A stretch of 64,000 bases of DNA. Origin: Sphingobium sp. YR768. Its GTDB lineage: Bacteria > Pseudomonadota > Alphaproteobacteria > Sphingomonadales > Sphingomonadaceae. The notes beneath the pieces are model-generated. The model was not told where the DNA came from. It worked only from the letters and a program-made list of their open reading frames with translations, and made no database searches. The DNA is taken from positions 1 through 64,000 of the forward strand of contig NZ_FOGE01000013.1 of the NCBI RefSeq assembly GCF_900111125.1. The letters are read 5' to 3'. Position 1 is the stretch's first letter; each line of letters opens with the position of its first letter. Made by a program: the position numbers and the translations under genes. Below, in pieces: positions 52,801 to 60,657 of this stretch.

Positions 52801-53849
52801 AAACGATCAAGGGACCAGCCATTTTCCTGGCCCAGTTTCTGGGTGACGAGGCGCCTTTCGACACGCTGGAAAATCTGGCTCGCTGGGCGGCCGGACTTGG
52901 CTATAAGGGCATCCAGATTCCCTGCGATCCCCGCCTGATCGATCTGGCCACCGCCGCTGACAGTCAGGCCTATTGCGACGACCTGCGCGCCATGCTGGCC
53001 GGTTTCGGTATCGAGCCGACCGAATTGTCGACTCATTTGCAAGGGCAACTTGTCGCCGTCCACCCGGCATACGACACGTTGTTCGACGGCTTTGCCCCGC
53101 CCGCCCTGCGCGGCAATCCGCAGGCGCGTCAGGCCTGGGCCGTCGATCAGGTGAAACTGGCGGCAAAGGCCAGCGCCAATCTGGGCCTGTCGGCCCATGC
53201 CACATTCTCCGGCGCGCTGGCATGGCCCTATGTCTATCCCTGGCCGCAACGGCCGGCAGGTCTGATCGAGGAAGCCTTTGCCGAACTGGCCCGGCGCTGG
53301 CGCCCGATCCTCGATGCCTTCGATGAGGCCGGGGTCGATTGCGCCTATGAAATCCATCCGGGCGAGGACATTCATGATGGCGCGACATGGGAACGTTTCC
53401 TGACTGCCGTCGACCATCATCCGCGCGCGAAAATCCTGTTCGATCCGTCGCATTATGTGCTGCAACAGCTCGACTATCTCGACTTTATCGACCGCTATCA
53501 TGACCGGATCGCCTGCTTCCACGTCAAGGATGCCGAATTCAACCCGACCGGGCGCAGCGGTGTCTATGGCGGCTATGAAGGCTGGGCCGATCGCGCCGGA
53601 CGCTTCCGCTCGCTGGGCGACGGACAGGTCGATTTCAGCGCCATCTTCTCGAAAATGGCGCAATATGATTTCCCCGGCTGGGCCGTGCTCGAATGGGAAT
53701 GCGCGATCAAACATGCCGAGGATGGCGCGCGCGAAGGCGCCCTCTTCATCCGCGATCATATCATCCGCGTGACCGAACGCGCCTTCGACGATTTCGCCGC
53801 GAGCGCGATGGATCAGGGCGCCAATCGCCGCCTGCTCGGCCTCGACTGA
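52797..53849 (+). CDS. sugar phosphate isomerase/epimerase-fold protein, cytosolic
   Basis: A 350-residue TIM-barrel of the xylose-isomerase-like family without a signal peptide. Metal ligands are likely in CAYEIHPGEDIHDG, KILFDPSHYVLQQ, RIACFHVKDAEFNPTG and VLEWECAIKHAEDG. This long form, with YGGYEGWADRAGRFRSLGDG, is typical of enzymes linked to Gfo/Idh dehydrogenases in sugar or cyclitol breakdown. It is coupled to the transporter upstream and followed 22 bp later by the Gfo/Idh gene. It is the second isomerase of the island; the first is exported. Confidence 0.88.
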   Translation: MKTIKGPAIFLAQFLGDEAPFDTLENLARWAAGLGYKGIQIPCDPRLIDLATAADSQAYCDDLRAMLAGFGIEPTELSTHLQGQLVAVHPAYDTLFDGFAPPALRGNPQARQAWAVDQVKLAAKASANLGLSAHATFSGALAWPYVYPWPQRPAGLIEEAFAELARRWRPILDAFDEAGVDCAYEIHPGEDIHDGATWERFLTAVDHHPRAKILFDPSHYVLQQLDYLDFIDRYHDRIACFHVKDAEFNPTGRSGVYGGYEGWADRAGRFRSLGDGQVDFSAIFSKMAQYDFPGWAVLEWECAIKHAEDGAREGALFIRDHIIRVTERAFDDFAASAMDQGANRRLLGLD

Positions 53850-53871
53850 TCGAACCAGAGGAACAGGAACT

Positions 53872-55026
53872 ATGACTGCAAGACGATTGCGCTACGCCAT
53901 GATCGGCGGCGGACCCGGTGCCATGATCGGGCCGATCCACCGCATCGCCGCCCGGCTGGACGATCGATGGGAACTGGTGGCCGGCGCGCTGTCCTCTGAT
54001 CCTCAACGGGCCGCGCAGGGGGCGGCGGACTGTCGCATCGCCCCGGACCGCAGCTATGCCGACTGGCAAAGCCTGATCGCGGCGGAAGCGGCCCGCGATC
54101 AGGACCGGATCGACGCGATCGTCATCGTCACGCCCAACCATCTGCATGCAGCGCCCGCCATCGCCGCGCTGGAGGCCGGCTTCCACGTCATCTGCGACAA
54201 GCCCATGGCGTCCAGCCTGGACGAAGCACAGGCGATGGCACGCGCGGCGCAGGCGTCCGGCCGCGCCTTCATCCTGACCCATACCTATGCGGGCTACCCG
54301 ATGGTGCGTCAGATGCGGGCGATGGTGCAGTCCGGCCTGCTGGGCAAGCTGCGGATCATTCAGGCACACTATGCGCAGGACTGGCTCGCCACCCCTCTGG
54401 AGCAGCAGGATAACAAGCAGGCCGCATGGCGGACCGATCCGGCCCGCTCAGGCGGCGGAGGCGCGCTGGGCGACATCGGCACCCATGCCTATCATCTCGC
54501 CAGCTTCGTTACCGGCTTGCAGGTCGAAGCACTATGTGCCGACCTCTCCGCCTTCGGAGAAGGACGCCGGCTGGATGACAATATCCATATGCTGCTGCGC
54601 TATCCCGACGGCGTCAGGGGCATGCTCTGGGCCACGCAGGTCGCCCCCGGCAAGGGCAACCAACTCCGCCTCAGCCTGTTCGGCAGCGCGGGCGGCGTGG
54701 AATGGGATCAGGAATTCCCCAATCAGTTGCGCTACACCCCCATCGGCGAACCGAGCCGCATGCTGGAGCGCGGCAATGATCTGATGGGGATTGGCGGCTA
54801 CACCACGCGCCTCCCCGGCCATCATCCAGAAGGCTATCTTGAAGCCTTCGCCCAACTTTACAGCGATGCCGCAGAACAAATTCTGGCGTTGGATGCGGCA
54901 GCCCCCTCTTCCACGCCTGCATTGCCGGGAATCGAGGATGGCGTTGAGGGAATGCGCTTCATCACCGCCGCCCTTGTTTCAAATCGGCGTAGAGCGTGGC
55001 TTCCTCGATCATTGTGGCCAAACTGA
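53872..55026 (+). CDS. Gfo/Idh/MocA-family oxidoreductase
   Basis: A 384-residue NAD(P)-dependent oxidoreductase. The Rossmann motif is YAMIGGGPGAMIGPIHRIAA, the conserved EKP-type motif is VICDKPMASSLDEAQAMARA, and GGGGALGDIGTHAYHLASFV carries the catalytic His. The family oxidises or reduces sugars, cyclitols and keto-glycosides. AGAGGAACAGG precedes the ATG. It ends the plus-strand unit. The last residues (RRRAWLPRSLWPN) differ a little from the usual ending, possibly because the island border is near. Confidence 0.9.
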   Translation: MTARRLRYAMIGGGPGAMIGPIHRIAARLDDRWELVAGALSSDPQRAAQGAADCRIAPDRSYADWQSLIAAEAARDQDRIDAIVIVTPNHLHAAPAIAALEAGFHVICDKPMASSLDEAQAMARAAQASGRAFILTHTYAGYPMVRQMRAMVQSGLLGKLRIIQAHYAQDWLATPLEQQDNKQAAWRTDPARSGGGGALGDIGTHAYHLASFVTGLQVEALCADLSAFGEGRRLDDNIHMLLRYPDGVRGMLWATQVAPGKGNQLRLSLFGSAGGVEWDQEFPNQLRYTPIGEPSRMLERGNDLMGIGGYTTRLPGHHPEGYLEAFAQLYSDAAEQILALDAAAPSSTPALPGIEDGVEGMRFITAALVSNRRRAWLPRSLWPN

Positions 55027-55343
55027 TCACAAGATACACCTCTTCCCGTATGATCGCTATATCCCGATCGCGGACGCAAAGTCGACTTTCTTCAAAGCCC
55101 AGATCCAGTTGAAATCTGGATGTCCGGTTCTAGATTCGACAGTATCGCCATTAAACGGATTGGATGGGTGCGTAGCACGCCAAGCCGCCCCTGCATCAAT
55201 GAAAAACCCACCCCATCGAGAGTCGAAGGGACAGCGGTTGGCGAGCTCGATCGGCTTAACCGCTAATAACACAGAGGTTCAGGATCACGCCACTTCTTCC
55301 CGGGTATAAGGTCATCCAACGACACGCTGTGAGGAGACAAGAT
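55027..55343. other. 317-bp interval at the right border of the catabolic island
   Basis: No supported gene, repeat or terminator was seen. The sequence separates the Gfo/Idh gene from the glycine-zipper gene; a GAGGAG ribosome site for the latter lies at 55331-55336. Confidence 0.35.
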
Positions 55344-55694
55344 ATGTCCATTCGCAAATCCGTTCTTGCCATGACCATGGCAGCCGCGACCCTTTCGGCG
55401 GGGATGCCTGCAACCTCTTTTGCCCGCGATGGCGGCTGGAACCGGTATGACCGCTACTAGCGGGTCCGCTATTCGGATCGCCGCGACTATCGCGACGACC
55501 GTGGCTATCGCAATGATCGCGGCTATAGCTGCCGCAAGTCTGGCGGCACCACCGGTCTCCTTCTGGGTGGTGTTGCGGGGGCCCTTCTTGGCCGCGCGAT
55601 CGACACACGCGGTGACCGTGCGCCCGGCACAATTATCGGCGCAGGCACCGGCGCTCTTGCCGGCCGGGCGATCGATCGCAATTCGAACTGCTAA
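55344..55694 (+). pseudogene. glycine-zipper envelope protein interrupted by an in-frame amber codon
   Basis: From ATG 55344, with GAGGAG upstream, the frame gives a signal peptide (MSIRKSVLAMTMAAATLSAG to SFARDG), then a TAG at 55458-55460. It continues in the same frame with RVRYSDRRDYRDDRGYRN and a glycine zipper (GLLLGGVAGALLGRAID and GTIIGAGTGALAGRAID) to TAA 55692-55694. Reading through gives a normal 116-codon small outer-membrane or periplasmic protein (Gly-zipper_2 type). A single Tyr-to-stop change (TAC to TAG) would explain it. It may be a true mutation, a suppressed codon or a base-call error. Confidence 0.75.
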
Positions 55695-55864
55695 TTTACA
55701 AAATGCCCGGCCGTCCTTCAGGATAGCCGGGCCAGGTAGAAGCCTCTCTGGCTCAAAGCCAAGAGCCTTCGGGTCGCATGGAAAACTTACCACGTCTGCG
55801 ATGCGGATATTGTACAGGTTGGCCATTCTGAACCGAACTACGTAACTATTTCGCTTCAAAAAAT

Positions 55865-57385
55865 TCAGCCAAAGAGGCCATGCAGGAACCAGCCCTGTCC
55901 ACCGGTCGCGCTGTCCATGCCGTCGCCCTGCCGAAAAACCCAGTAGCGCGCTCCGGTCTCGTCTTCGACGAGGAAATAGTCCCTGACGCTGAGCCATTCC
56001 GCGTCGCTCACATGCCACTCGCCATAGATGCGTTCCGGCCCGTCAGCACGCTTCACGCGGCGCCGCGAACCACGCCAGATGAAATGGACAGGCGGATGAT
56101 CGGGAAGCAGGGCCATCGTATCAATCGGCTCTGGGCGTGCAAACAAGCGCGAGGGTCTGGGCCATCGCTTGGGCCAGCGCAGAAGCGTCCGGTCCGCCAT
56201 AGGCGCAATACGGGTGACCGACCGTTCGGGAATATCGCTCTCGCGAGCCGCGAGGCGAAACAGGCGGTCCTCCCCTACCCTGTTGCCCAATATGTCTACC
56301 AGCGCGGCGACGTCCGGCAAAGGCACCTCGCCAAGATTGGAGATGGTGCGATAGCCAAGTGGCTCAACCGAAGGCGCAGCCAGCAAAATTCGCTCAACCC
56401 CAAAGCCCGGATCGATAGTTTCCAGCCGATCGCAAAGGAGACGCCCCATCTGTTTCCTATCGCGGCTAGGCTTTGCAAGGCCCGCACGAATGGCTTCGAT
56501 CCGATTGTCGACTCGGTGGAAGCGCAGATCGAGCCGCCTCGCGCCCACGCCAGCTTCCTCCAGTTGCTGGCATAGCTGCGCCACCAGCTTATGCGTGTAG
56601 CGAGCCAAGGTTTCGGGCGCGCCGATCGGCTCGGCAAAACAGCGCTCGATTTCGATGCGGTCTGGCGCTGCGACCGGTTCGAAGGGCTCAGCAACCCGGC
56701 CATATGCCTGGTCAAGCCGCAGGCCTGGCATCGAGCCGAAACGAAGGGCAAGGGAAGCGCGCGGCATCGCTTCAAGGTCTGCGATCGTCTCCATGCCCAG
56801 CTTGCCCAGAGCCGAAACGATGCCGACATCGAGCCGCAGGGCTGCGATAGGCAGGCCGCCAATGGCTACGTTCAGGTCAAGCGGATCGACAACGCGCACC
56901 GGATCGGCGCCATAACGTGCCAAAGCATGCGCTGCGCCGAAGGTAGGCGCACAGACCGCGCGGCCAGCCGTCTCCACCTGCCCCAAGCGCGTCAGCATGT
57001 CCTTGAGCAACCCATCGGCGCCGCCGTGCCTGTGGGTGGCGCCGGTGATGTCCAGCATCAGCCCGTCGGGTAGATCAACCGCGATGATCGGCGCGTATCG
57101 CCGGAGCGACCAGACCGCCAGCCGCTCAAGCCCTTCAAGATCAGCCTCGGGCTCGGCATCCATGATCTGAAGATCGGGCACCAGCGCTTGCGCCTTGGTG
57201 ATGGCCATTCCTGCATGCAGGCCGATCAAGCGAGCAGCGGCATTCGCCGCGGTCACGACGCGGCGTTGCCCATCCATCCCAGCCAGGATCAGTGGCGCGT
57301 CAGGAGGCGGCGCGCTCTGCCCAAGCCTGCGACGCAGCCGATCGGTCGGCCAGGTCGGCAGGAAGAGCGAGACAACCAGTCGCAT
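55865..57385 (-). CDS. imuB: ImuB homologue, second copy
   Basis: A 506-residue Y-family-like protein: RLVVSLFLPTWPTDRLRRRL, with no catalytic Asp in the first motif, DGLMLDITGATHRHGGADGL, RPEPIDTMALLPDHPPVHFI and the tail GGQGWFLHGLFG. It lacks the 100-residue insertion of the copy at 23664. GGAAG lies six bases before the ATG at 57385, and the start overlaps imuA by 86 bp. No dnaE2 follows; transcription ends towards the glycine-zipper gene. It may work with the DnaE2 of the other cluster or with the replicative polymerase. Confidence 0.9.
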   Translation of the reverse strand: MRLVVSLFLPTWPTDRLRRRLGQSAPPPDAPLILAGMDGQRRVVTAANAAARLIGLHAGMAITKAQALVPDLQIMDAEPEADLEGLERLAVWSLRRYAPIIAVDLPDGLMLDITGATHRHGGADGLLKDMLTRLGQVETAGRAVCAPTFGAAHALARYGADPVRVVDPLDLNVAIGGLPIAALRLDVGIVSALGKLGMETIADLEAMPRASLALRFGSMPGLRLDQAYGRVAEPFEPVAAPDRIEIERCFAEPIGAPETLARYTHKLVAQLCQQLEEAGVGARRLDLRFHRVDNRIEAIRAGLAKPSRDRKQMGRLLCDRLETIDPGFGVERILLAAPSVEPLGYRTISNLGEVPLPDVAALVDILGNRVGEDRLFRLAARESDIPERSVTRIAPMADRTLLRWPKRWPRPSRLFARPEPIDTMALLPDHPPVHFIWRGSRRRVKRADGPERIYGEWHVSDAEWLSVRDYFLVEDETGARYWVFRQGDGMDSATGGQGWFLHGLFG

Positions 57386-58061
57386 CGCAGGCTTCCACAA
57401 GAAAATCGGCGCTCTCGCCTGCCCGGCACCGGATGAGCTCAACGAACCAGCGGTGTCGGCCAACCCCCGGCACCGGAAGCGGATCGGATGGAACAGCCGT
57501 CACTCGCCACCGCGTCGAGGACGCGGTCGGCTGACCGAAATCAGCGGCTTCAGCCAGGCGCCGCCACCGCCGGATCGCGAACCCGATCGTGCCGCTGTCC
57601 TCAGCGGCCAGTTGAAGGCGTCGCGAGGCGGTCATCGATAATCGCGCGACCTCAGCGACGACACCACCAAGGCCACCATGACGCAGCCCCTCTTCGAAAC
57701 AGCTCAAAATGGCGGTTTCATCGCGCGCTTCGACATAGATGATCCGGTCAGGATCAAGCCCAGCCTGGGCAATCGCAGGCGCGAACAGATCCGCCTGCGT
57801 CATGCACCAGAGGATCGAGCCGCTTACCCGTGCCAGGATGCCGGCGGCAAACAGCGCGGGTGCAGCGCCATCGGTCACGCCTTGCGCGCCGCCGGCAATC
57901 TCATGCAATGCTCCAAGTGTGAGGCCGCCGCCTGGCAGCTTCGAGTCGATGGCGTCGATCCCAAATGGCAACACTTGCCTGGCTTTGCGCTCAGCGCCTT
58001 CGATCTCGGCAATCCGGGCGCGCAAAGCAGCAACATGGGGGCGCGCCCCTCTGTCCGTCAT
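57300..58061 (-). CDS. imuA: ImuA homologue, second copy
   Basis: A 253-residue RecA-like ImuA: LPFGIDAIDSKLPGGGLTLG, WCMTQADLFAPAIAQAGLDP, ASRRLQLAAEDSGTIGFAIR and RHRWFVELIRCRAGESADFL. The same motif order as in the first copy is kept with much divergence, so this is not a recent duplication. AGGAGG lies seven bases before the ATG at 58061. An SOS box is 33 bp upstream. Confidence 0.9.
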   Translation of the reverse strand: MTDRGARPHVAALRARIAEIEGAERKARQVLPFGIDAIDSKLPGGGLTLGALHEIAGGAQGVTDGAAPALFAAGILARVSGSILWCMTQADLFAPAIAQAGLDPDRIIYVEARDETAILSCFEEGLRHGGLGGVVAEVARLSMTASRRLQLAAEDSGTIGFAIRRWRRLAEAADFGQPTASSTRWRVTAVPSDPLPVPGVGRHRWFVELIRCRAGESADFLVEACDATGCLALPADLADRSAASQAWAERAAS

Positions 58062-58093
58062 CGAAGGGCCTCCTTGGATCGGCGGTTGGATTC

Positions 58094-58108
58094 GTTCTTA
58101 TTTTGTTC
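58094..58108. promoter_or_regulatory. SOS (LexA) box of the second damage cluster
   Basis: GTTC-TTATTTT-GTTC, a perfect GTTC-N7-GTTC repeat between imuA (minus strand) and the small gene at 58190 (plus strand). It can control both directions, as does the box at 17511. Confidence 0.87.
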
Positions 58109-58189
58109 TATTGGAAGAAAGAGTCAACGGGCGGAGTCGGCGCATGGCGGTCGACACTCCCGACGGCTGCGAAACAAGTGAGGAATATC

Positions 58190-58357
58190 ATGGCGAATGC
58201 GCCACGAAAGAAATTGAGCCTACGCCACGAAGGCAAGCAGGAACAGGCGCTCGAAACGCCGTCGGCTCCACCAAGCCCCCCCTCCGACTCGGCCGGCCCC
58301 CATTATCATCCGAGCCACGATCCGGCACTCGTCAACGACGACGAGATCCCCTGGTAA
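58190..58357 (+). CDS. small protein with acidic tail, first gene right of the SOS box
   Basis: A protein of 55 residues. The basic start (MANAPRKKLSLRHEGKQEQA) is followed by a Pro/Ser-rich middle and an acidic end (DPALVNDDEIPW). It has a good GTGAGGA ribosome site. It seems disordered and has no known domain. A basic head and an acidic tail suggest a protein- or DNA-binding peptide. It lies 82 bp after the SOS box and 14 bp before a SRAP-family gene, so it should be damage-induced. Confidence 0.55.
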   Translation: MANAPRKKLSLRHEGKQEQALETPSAPPSPPSDSAGPHYHPSHDPALVNDDEIPW

Positions 58358-58371
58358 GCAGCGAGCAGCCC

Positions 58372-59031
58372 ATGTCCCGGCTTCATTGCATGGCCGCAGG
58401 CCTTTCCCAGGTCGCCGATCATTTCAAAGCGGAGATGCCCGCACCGATCGAGTTGCCTTCTGAAACTACGGAGGGCGCGCTTGGCCTCGTTATCTTCGAG
58501 AACCACGGCAGGCGGCTGATGCGGGCGGTCACCTGGGGCTTTCAGAGGCTGACCCGTGATATGCGCGAACGCGGTGAGGAGCCTGGCCGGATCGGGCTCG
58601 TAGCCGATCTCACCAATCCGAAGTGGGACCAGATGGCTGCCGATCCGCGCTATCGGTGCCTGATTGTCATGACCCATTTCGCGAACCCTGACGGCGTGCC
58701 TGGCGAGCGTGTCCGAACCTGGTTCTCCCTGAAGCGCGAACCGATCATGGTCTGGGCCGGCTTCTGCCGAAACATACCCGATCAGGGGCCGCTCTATGCC
58801 GGCATGACCATGGATGCGAATGAGGCGATCCAGCCGACCAACGACCGGATGCCGGTGCTGCTCGACCCTCACGAATATGAGCCATGGCTGCATGGGTCGA
58901 TCCGGGATGTGATTGGTTTCCAGTTTCGACCGCCCTTTGCGGCCGAGCGCTTCAGGGTCGAGCAGACCGAGGATCTCTGGCGCAGCGGCAAGGGGCCGCC
59001 ATCGGCCAGCTCCCAGCTGGCGCTCATCTGA
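58372..59031 (+). CDS. SRAP (HMCES/YedK-like) family protein with Ser2 in place of Cys2
   Basis: A protein of 219 residues with the SRAP core: AVTWGFQRLTRD, RCLIVMTHFANPD, RTWFSLKREPIMVWAGF and DRMPVLLDPHEYEPWLHGS. The N-terminus MSRLHCMAAGLSQVADHF aligns with MCNLYTVRKSAAEVAAHF of the gene at 59675. The catalytic Cys2 is thus replaced by Ser, while a Cys appears at position 6. Classical abasic-site crosslinking is doubtful. A long upstream frame exists, but the ATG at 58372 fits the family start. It is the second gene in the SOS unit and ends one base before the AlkB-like gene. Confidence 0.8.
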   Translation: MSRLHCMAAGLSQVADHFKAEMPAPIELPSETTEGALGLVIFENHGRRLMRAVTWGFQRLTRDMRERGEEPGRIGLVADLTNPKWDQMAADPRYRCLIVMTHFANPDGVPGERVRTWFSLKREPIMVWAGFCRNIPDQGPLYAGMTMDANEAIQPTNDRMPVLLDPHEYEPWLHGSIRDVIGFQFRPPFAAERFRVEQTEDLWRSGKGPPSASSQLALI

Positions 59032-59032
59032 T

Positions 59033-59611
59033 ATGGGCAGCGCTGCATTTCAGATGGACATGTTTGCTGAGCCGCTGCTTCCGGGGCTCGACTATGCCCG
59101 AGATTTCCTCACGCAAGCGGAAGAGGCCGCGCTGATCGCCCGGATCGACACTGAGCCTCTGGCCCCTTTCCGTTATCAGCAGTGGACCGGCAAGCGGCTC
59201 ACGCATAGCTTTGGCTGGAGCTATGATTTCGAGACGGGGCATTTCGGACCGACCGATCCCCTGCCCGATTGGCTGCTCCCGACCCGAGACCGCGCTGCAG
59301 GCTTCGCCGGCCTTGAACCAGACGCTCTCGTTCAGGCGCTGCTGATCCGTTACGACGCGGGCGCCGGGATCGGCTGGCACAAGGATCGACCGGTTTTCGA
59401 GGACGTCATCGGTGTTTCGCTCGGGTCATCCGCGCCCATGCGGTTTCGCAGGCGCCAGGCGACCGGCTTCGAACGGCGAACGGCGCCGCTCGAACCACGG
59501 TCGATCTATAAAATGGCTGGCGAGGCCCGAAATGATTGGGAGCATAGTATTGCCGAGATGGAAGCACCGCGCTGGTCGATCACCTTCAGGACCATGCGGC
59601 CCGCTCGATAG
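59033..59611 (+). CDS. AlkB-like 2-oxoglutarate/Fe(II) dioxygenase, second copy
   Basis: A protein of 192 residues and clear paralogue of the protein at 29107. It shows FRYQQWTGKRLTHSFGW, the iron ligands in GIGWHKDRPVFEDV, the distal His in WEHSIAEME and the arginines in RWSITFRTM. It probably repairs alkylated bases in DNA or RNA by oxidative dealkylation. The ATG at 59033 is one base after the SRAP stop; an ATG at 59054 (MDMFAEPLL) is also possible. It lies in the same SOS-controlled unit. Confidence 0.88.
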   Translation: MGSAAFQMDMFAEPLLPGLDYARDFLTQAEEAALIARIDTEPLAPFRYQQWTGKRLTHSFGWSYDFETGHFGPTDPLPDWLLPTRDRAAGFAGLEPDALVQALLIRYDAGAGIGWHKDRPVFEDVIGVSLGSSAPMRFRRRQATGFERRTAPLEPRSIYKMAGEARNDWEHSIAEMEAPRWSITFRTMRPAR

Positions 59612-59674
59612 CCCCACTCAAATGCCAAGCCCCCTTCCCATTGCGCCGGCGCCGTTTGATGCTAGCCTCGCGGC

Positions 59675-60312
59675 ATGTGCAATCTGTACACGGTCCGCAA
59701 GTCGGCAGCAGAAGTGGCCGCGCACTTTGGTGTGTCGGCCCCCGTCACGCAGTTCAATGTCCCCGAGGATGTCTATCCGGGCTACCCCGGCATGGTGGTC
59801 CGCGAACAGGACGGCGAACGGCAGCTTCAATCCATGGTCTGGGGCTGGCCCCTGCGCCTGAAGGGCATGAAACCTGAATCCAAGCCCAAGCCGGTCAACA
59901 ATATCGCAGACCTCAAAAAGTCCATGTGGGTGGGCTTTGCGCGAAAGCCGCAGTGGCGCTGCATCATTCCGCTGACAGGGTTCGCCGAAGCCGAAGGCGC
60001 GAAGGGAAGCAAGACCCGGACCTGGTTCTCGCTCAATGATCGACCAATCTTTGGATGGGCAGCGCTCTGGCGCGACAGCGCCGAATGGGGACCGGCCTAT
60101 TCAGGGGTGATGACCGACTGCAATGAGGCCATGACCGAATGCCGGTGCTGCTTCTCGCCGACGAATATGATCGCTGGCTCCATGGCGATTTCGACGAGAT
60201 CATAGGCTTTCAGGAGCGCTCCTTCCCTGACGCGATGATCGCCATCGATCGAACGACGGATCCGTGGGTAAAAGCGCGCTCGCCCCAACCTGAAAATCCG
60301 ATGTTGCTCTAG
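59675..60312 (+). pseudogene. canonical SRAP (HMCES/YedK-like) gene with a frameshift
   Basis: The first frame has the active N-terminus MCNLYTVRKSAAEVAAHFG (Cys2 present), NNIADLKKS, RCIIPLTGFAEAEG and TWFSLNDRPIFGWAALW. It leaves the family sequence after CNEAMTE near 60140. The next frame resumes at once as RMPVLLLADEYDRWLHGDFD and ends at TAG 60312 (PENPMLL). The missing piece (family pattern T-x-x-H-D-R before MPVLL) and flanking GACC words suggest loss of about 10-13 bases by repeat slippage. The truncated product would keep Cys2 but lose the C-terminal active-site strand. Confidence 0.82.
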
Positions 60313-60657
60313 AAGCTCGGACTCAGCGCCGCCAACGCAGGTCGATCAAGTACATATCTATGGCTGCAGCGCGCGGTTGAGCAAAGTTGACATGCAACTG
60401 CGTGGACATACCCATTCTGATTTTGTGCAGGTTTAGCGATCATAAGACAGAAAGCGTCATCTCCTCAGGCTCGAAACCCTTCTGGATCGCGAACCGCAAG
60501 GGCCTTGTTCTTGCATGAGCGACACTGCACGCCATTGTATCGGCGAAATCAGTGTCGCTCATCGGCATTGCACAATTTGAGCGAGCCGAGTTCCTAAAAG
60601 CGATGCCATCGCAAAAGTCGGCCAATGCTGATTGGGACTACGCCCGCCTGACCAATG
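60313..60657. other. 345-bp interval without a supported gene
   Basis: It lies between the frameshifted SRAP gene and the MucR gene end. No domain-bearing frame, repeat or clear terminator was seen. Confidence 0.35.
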
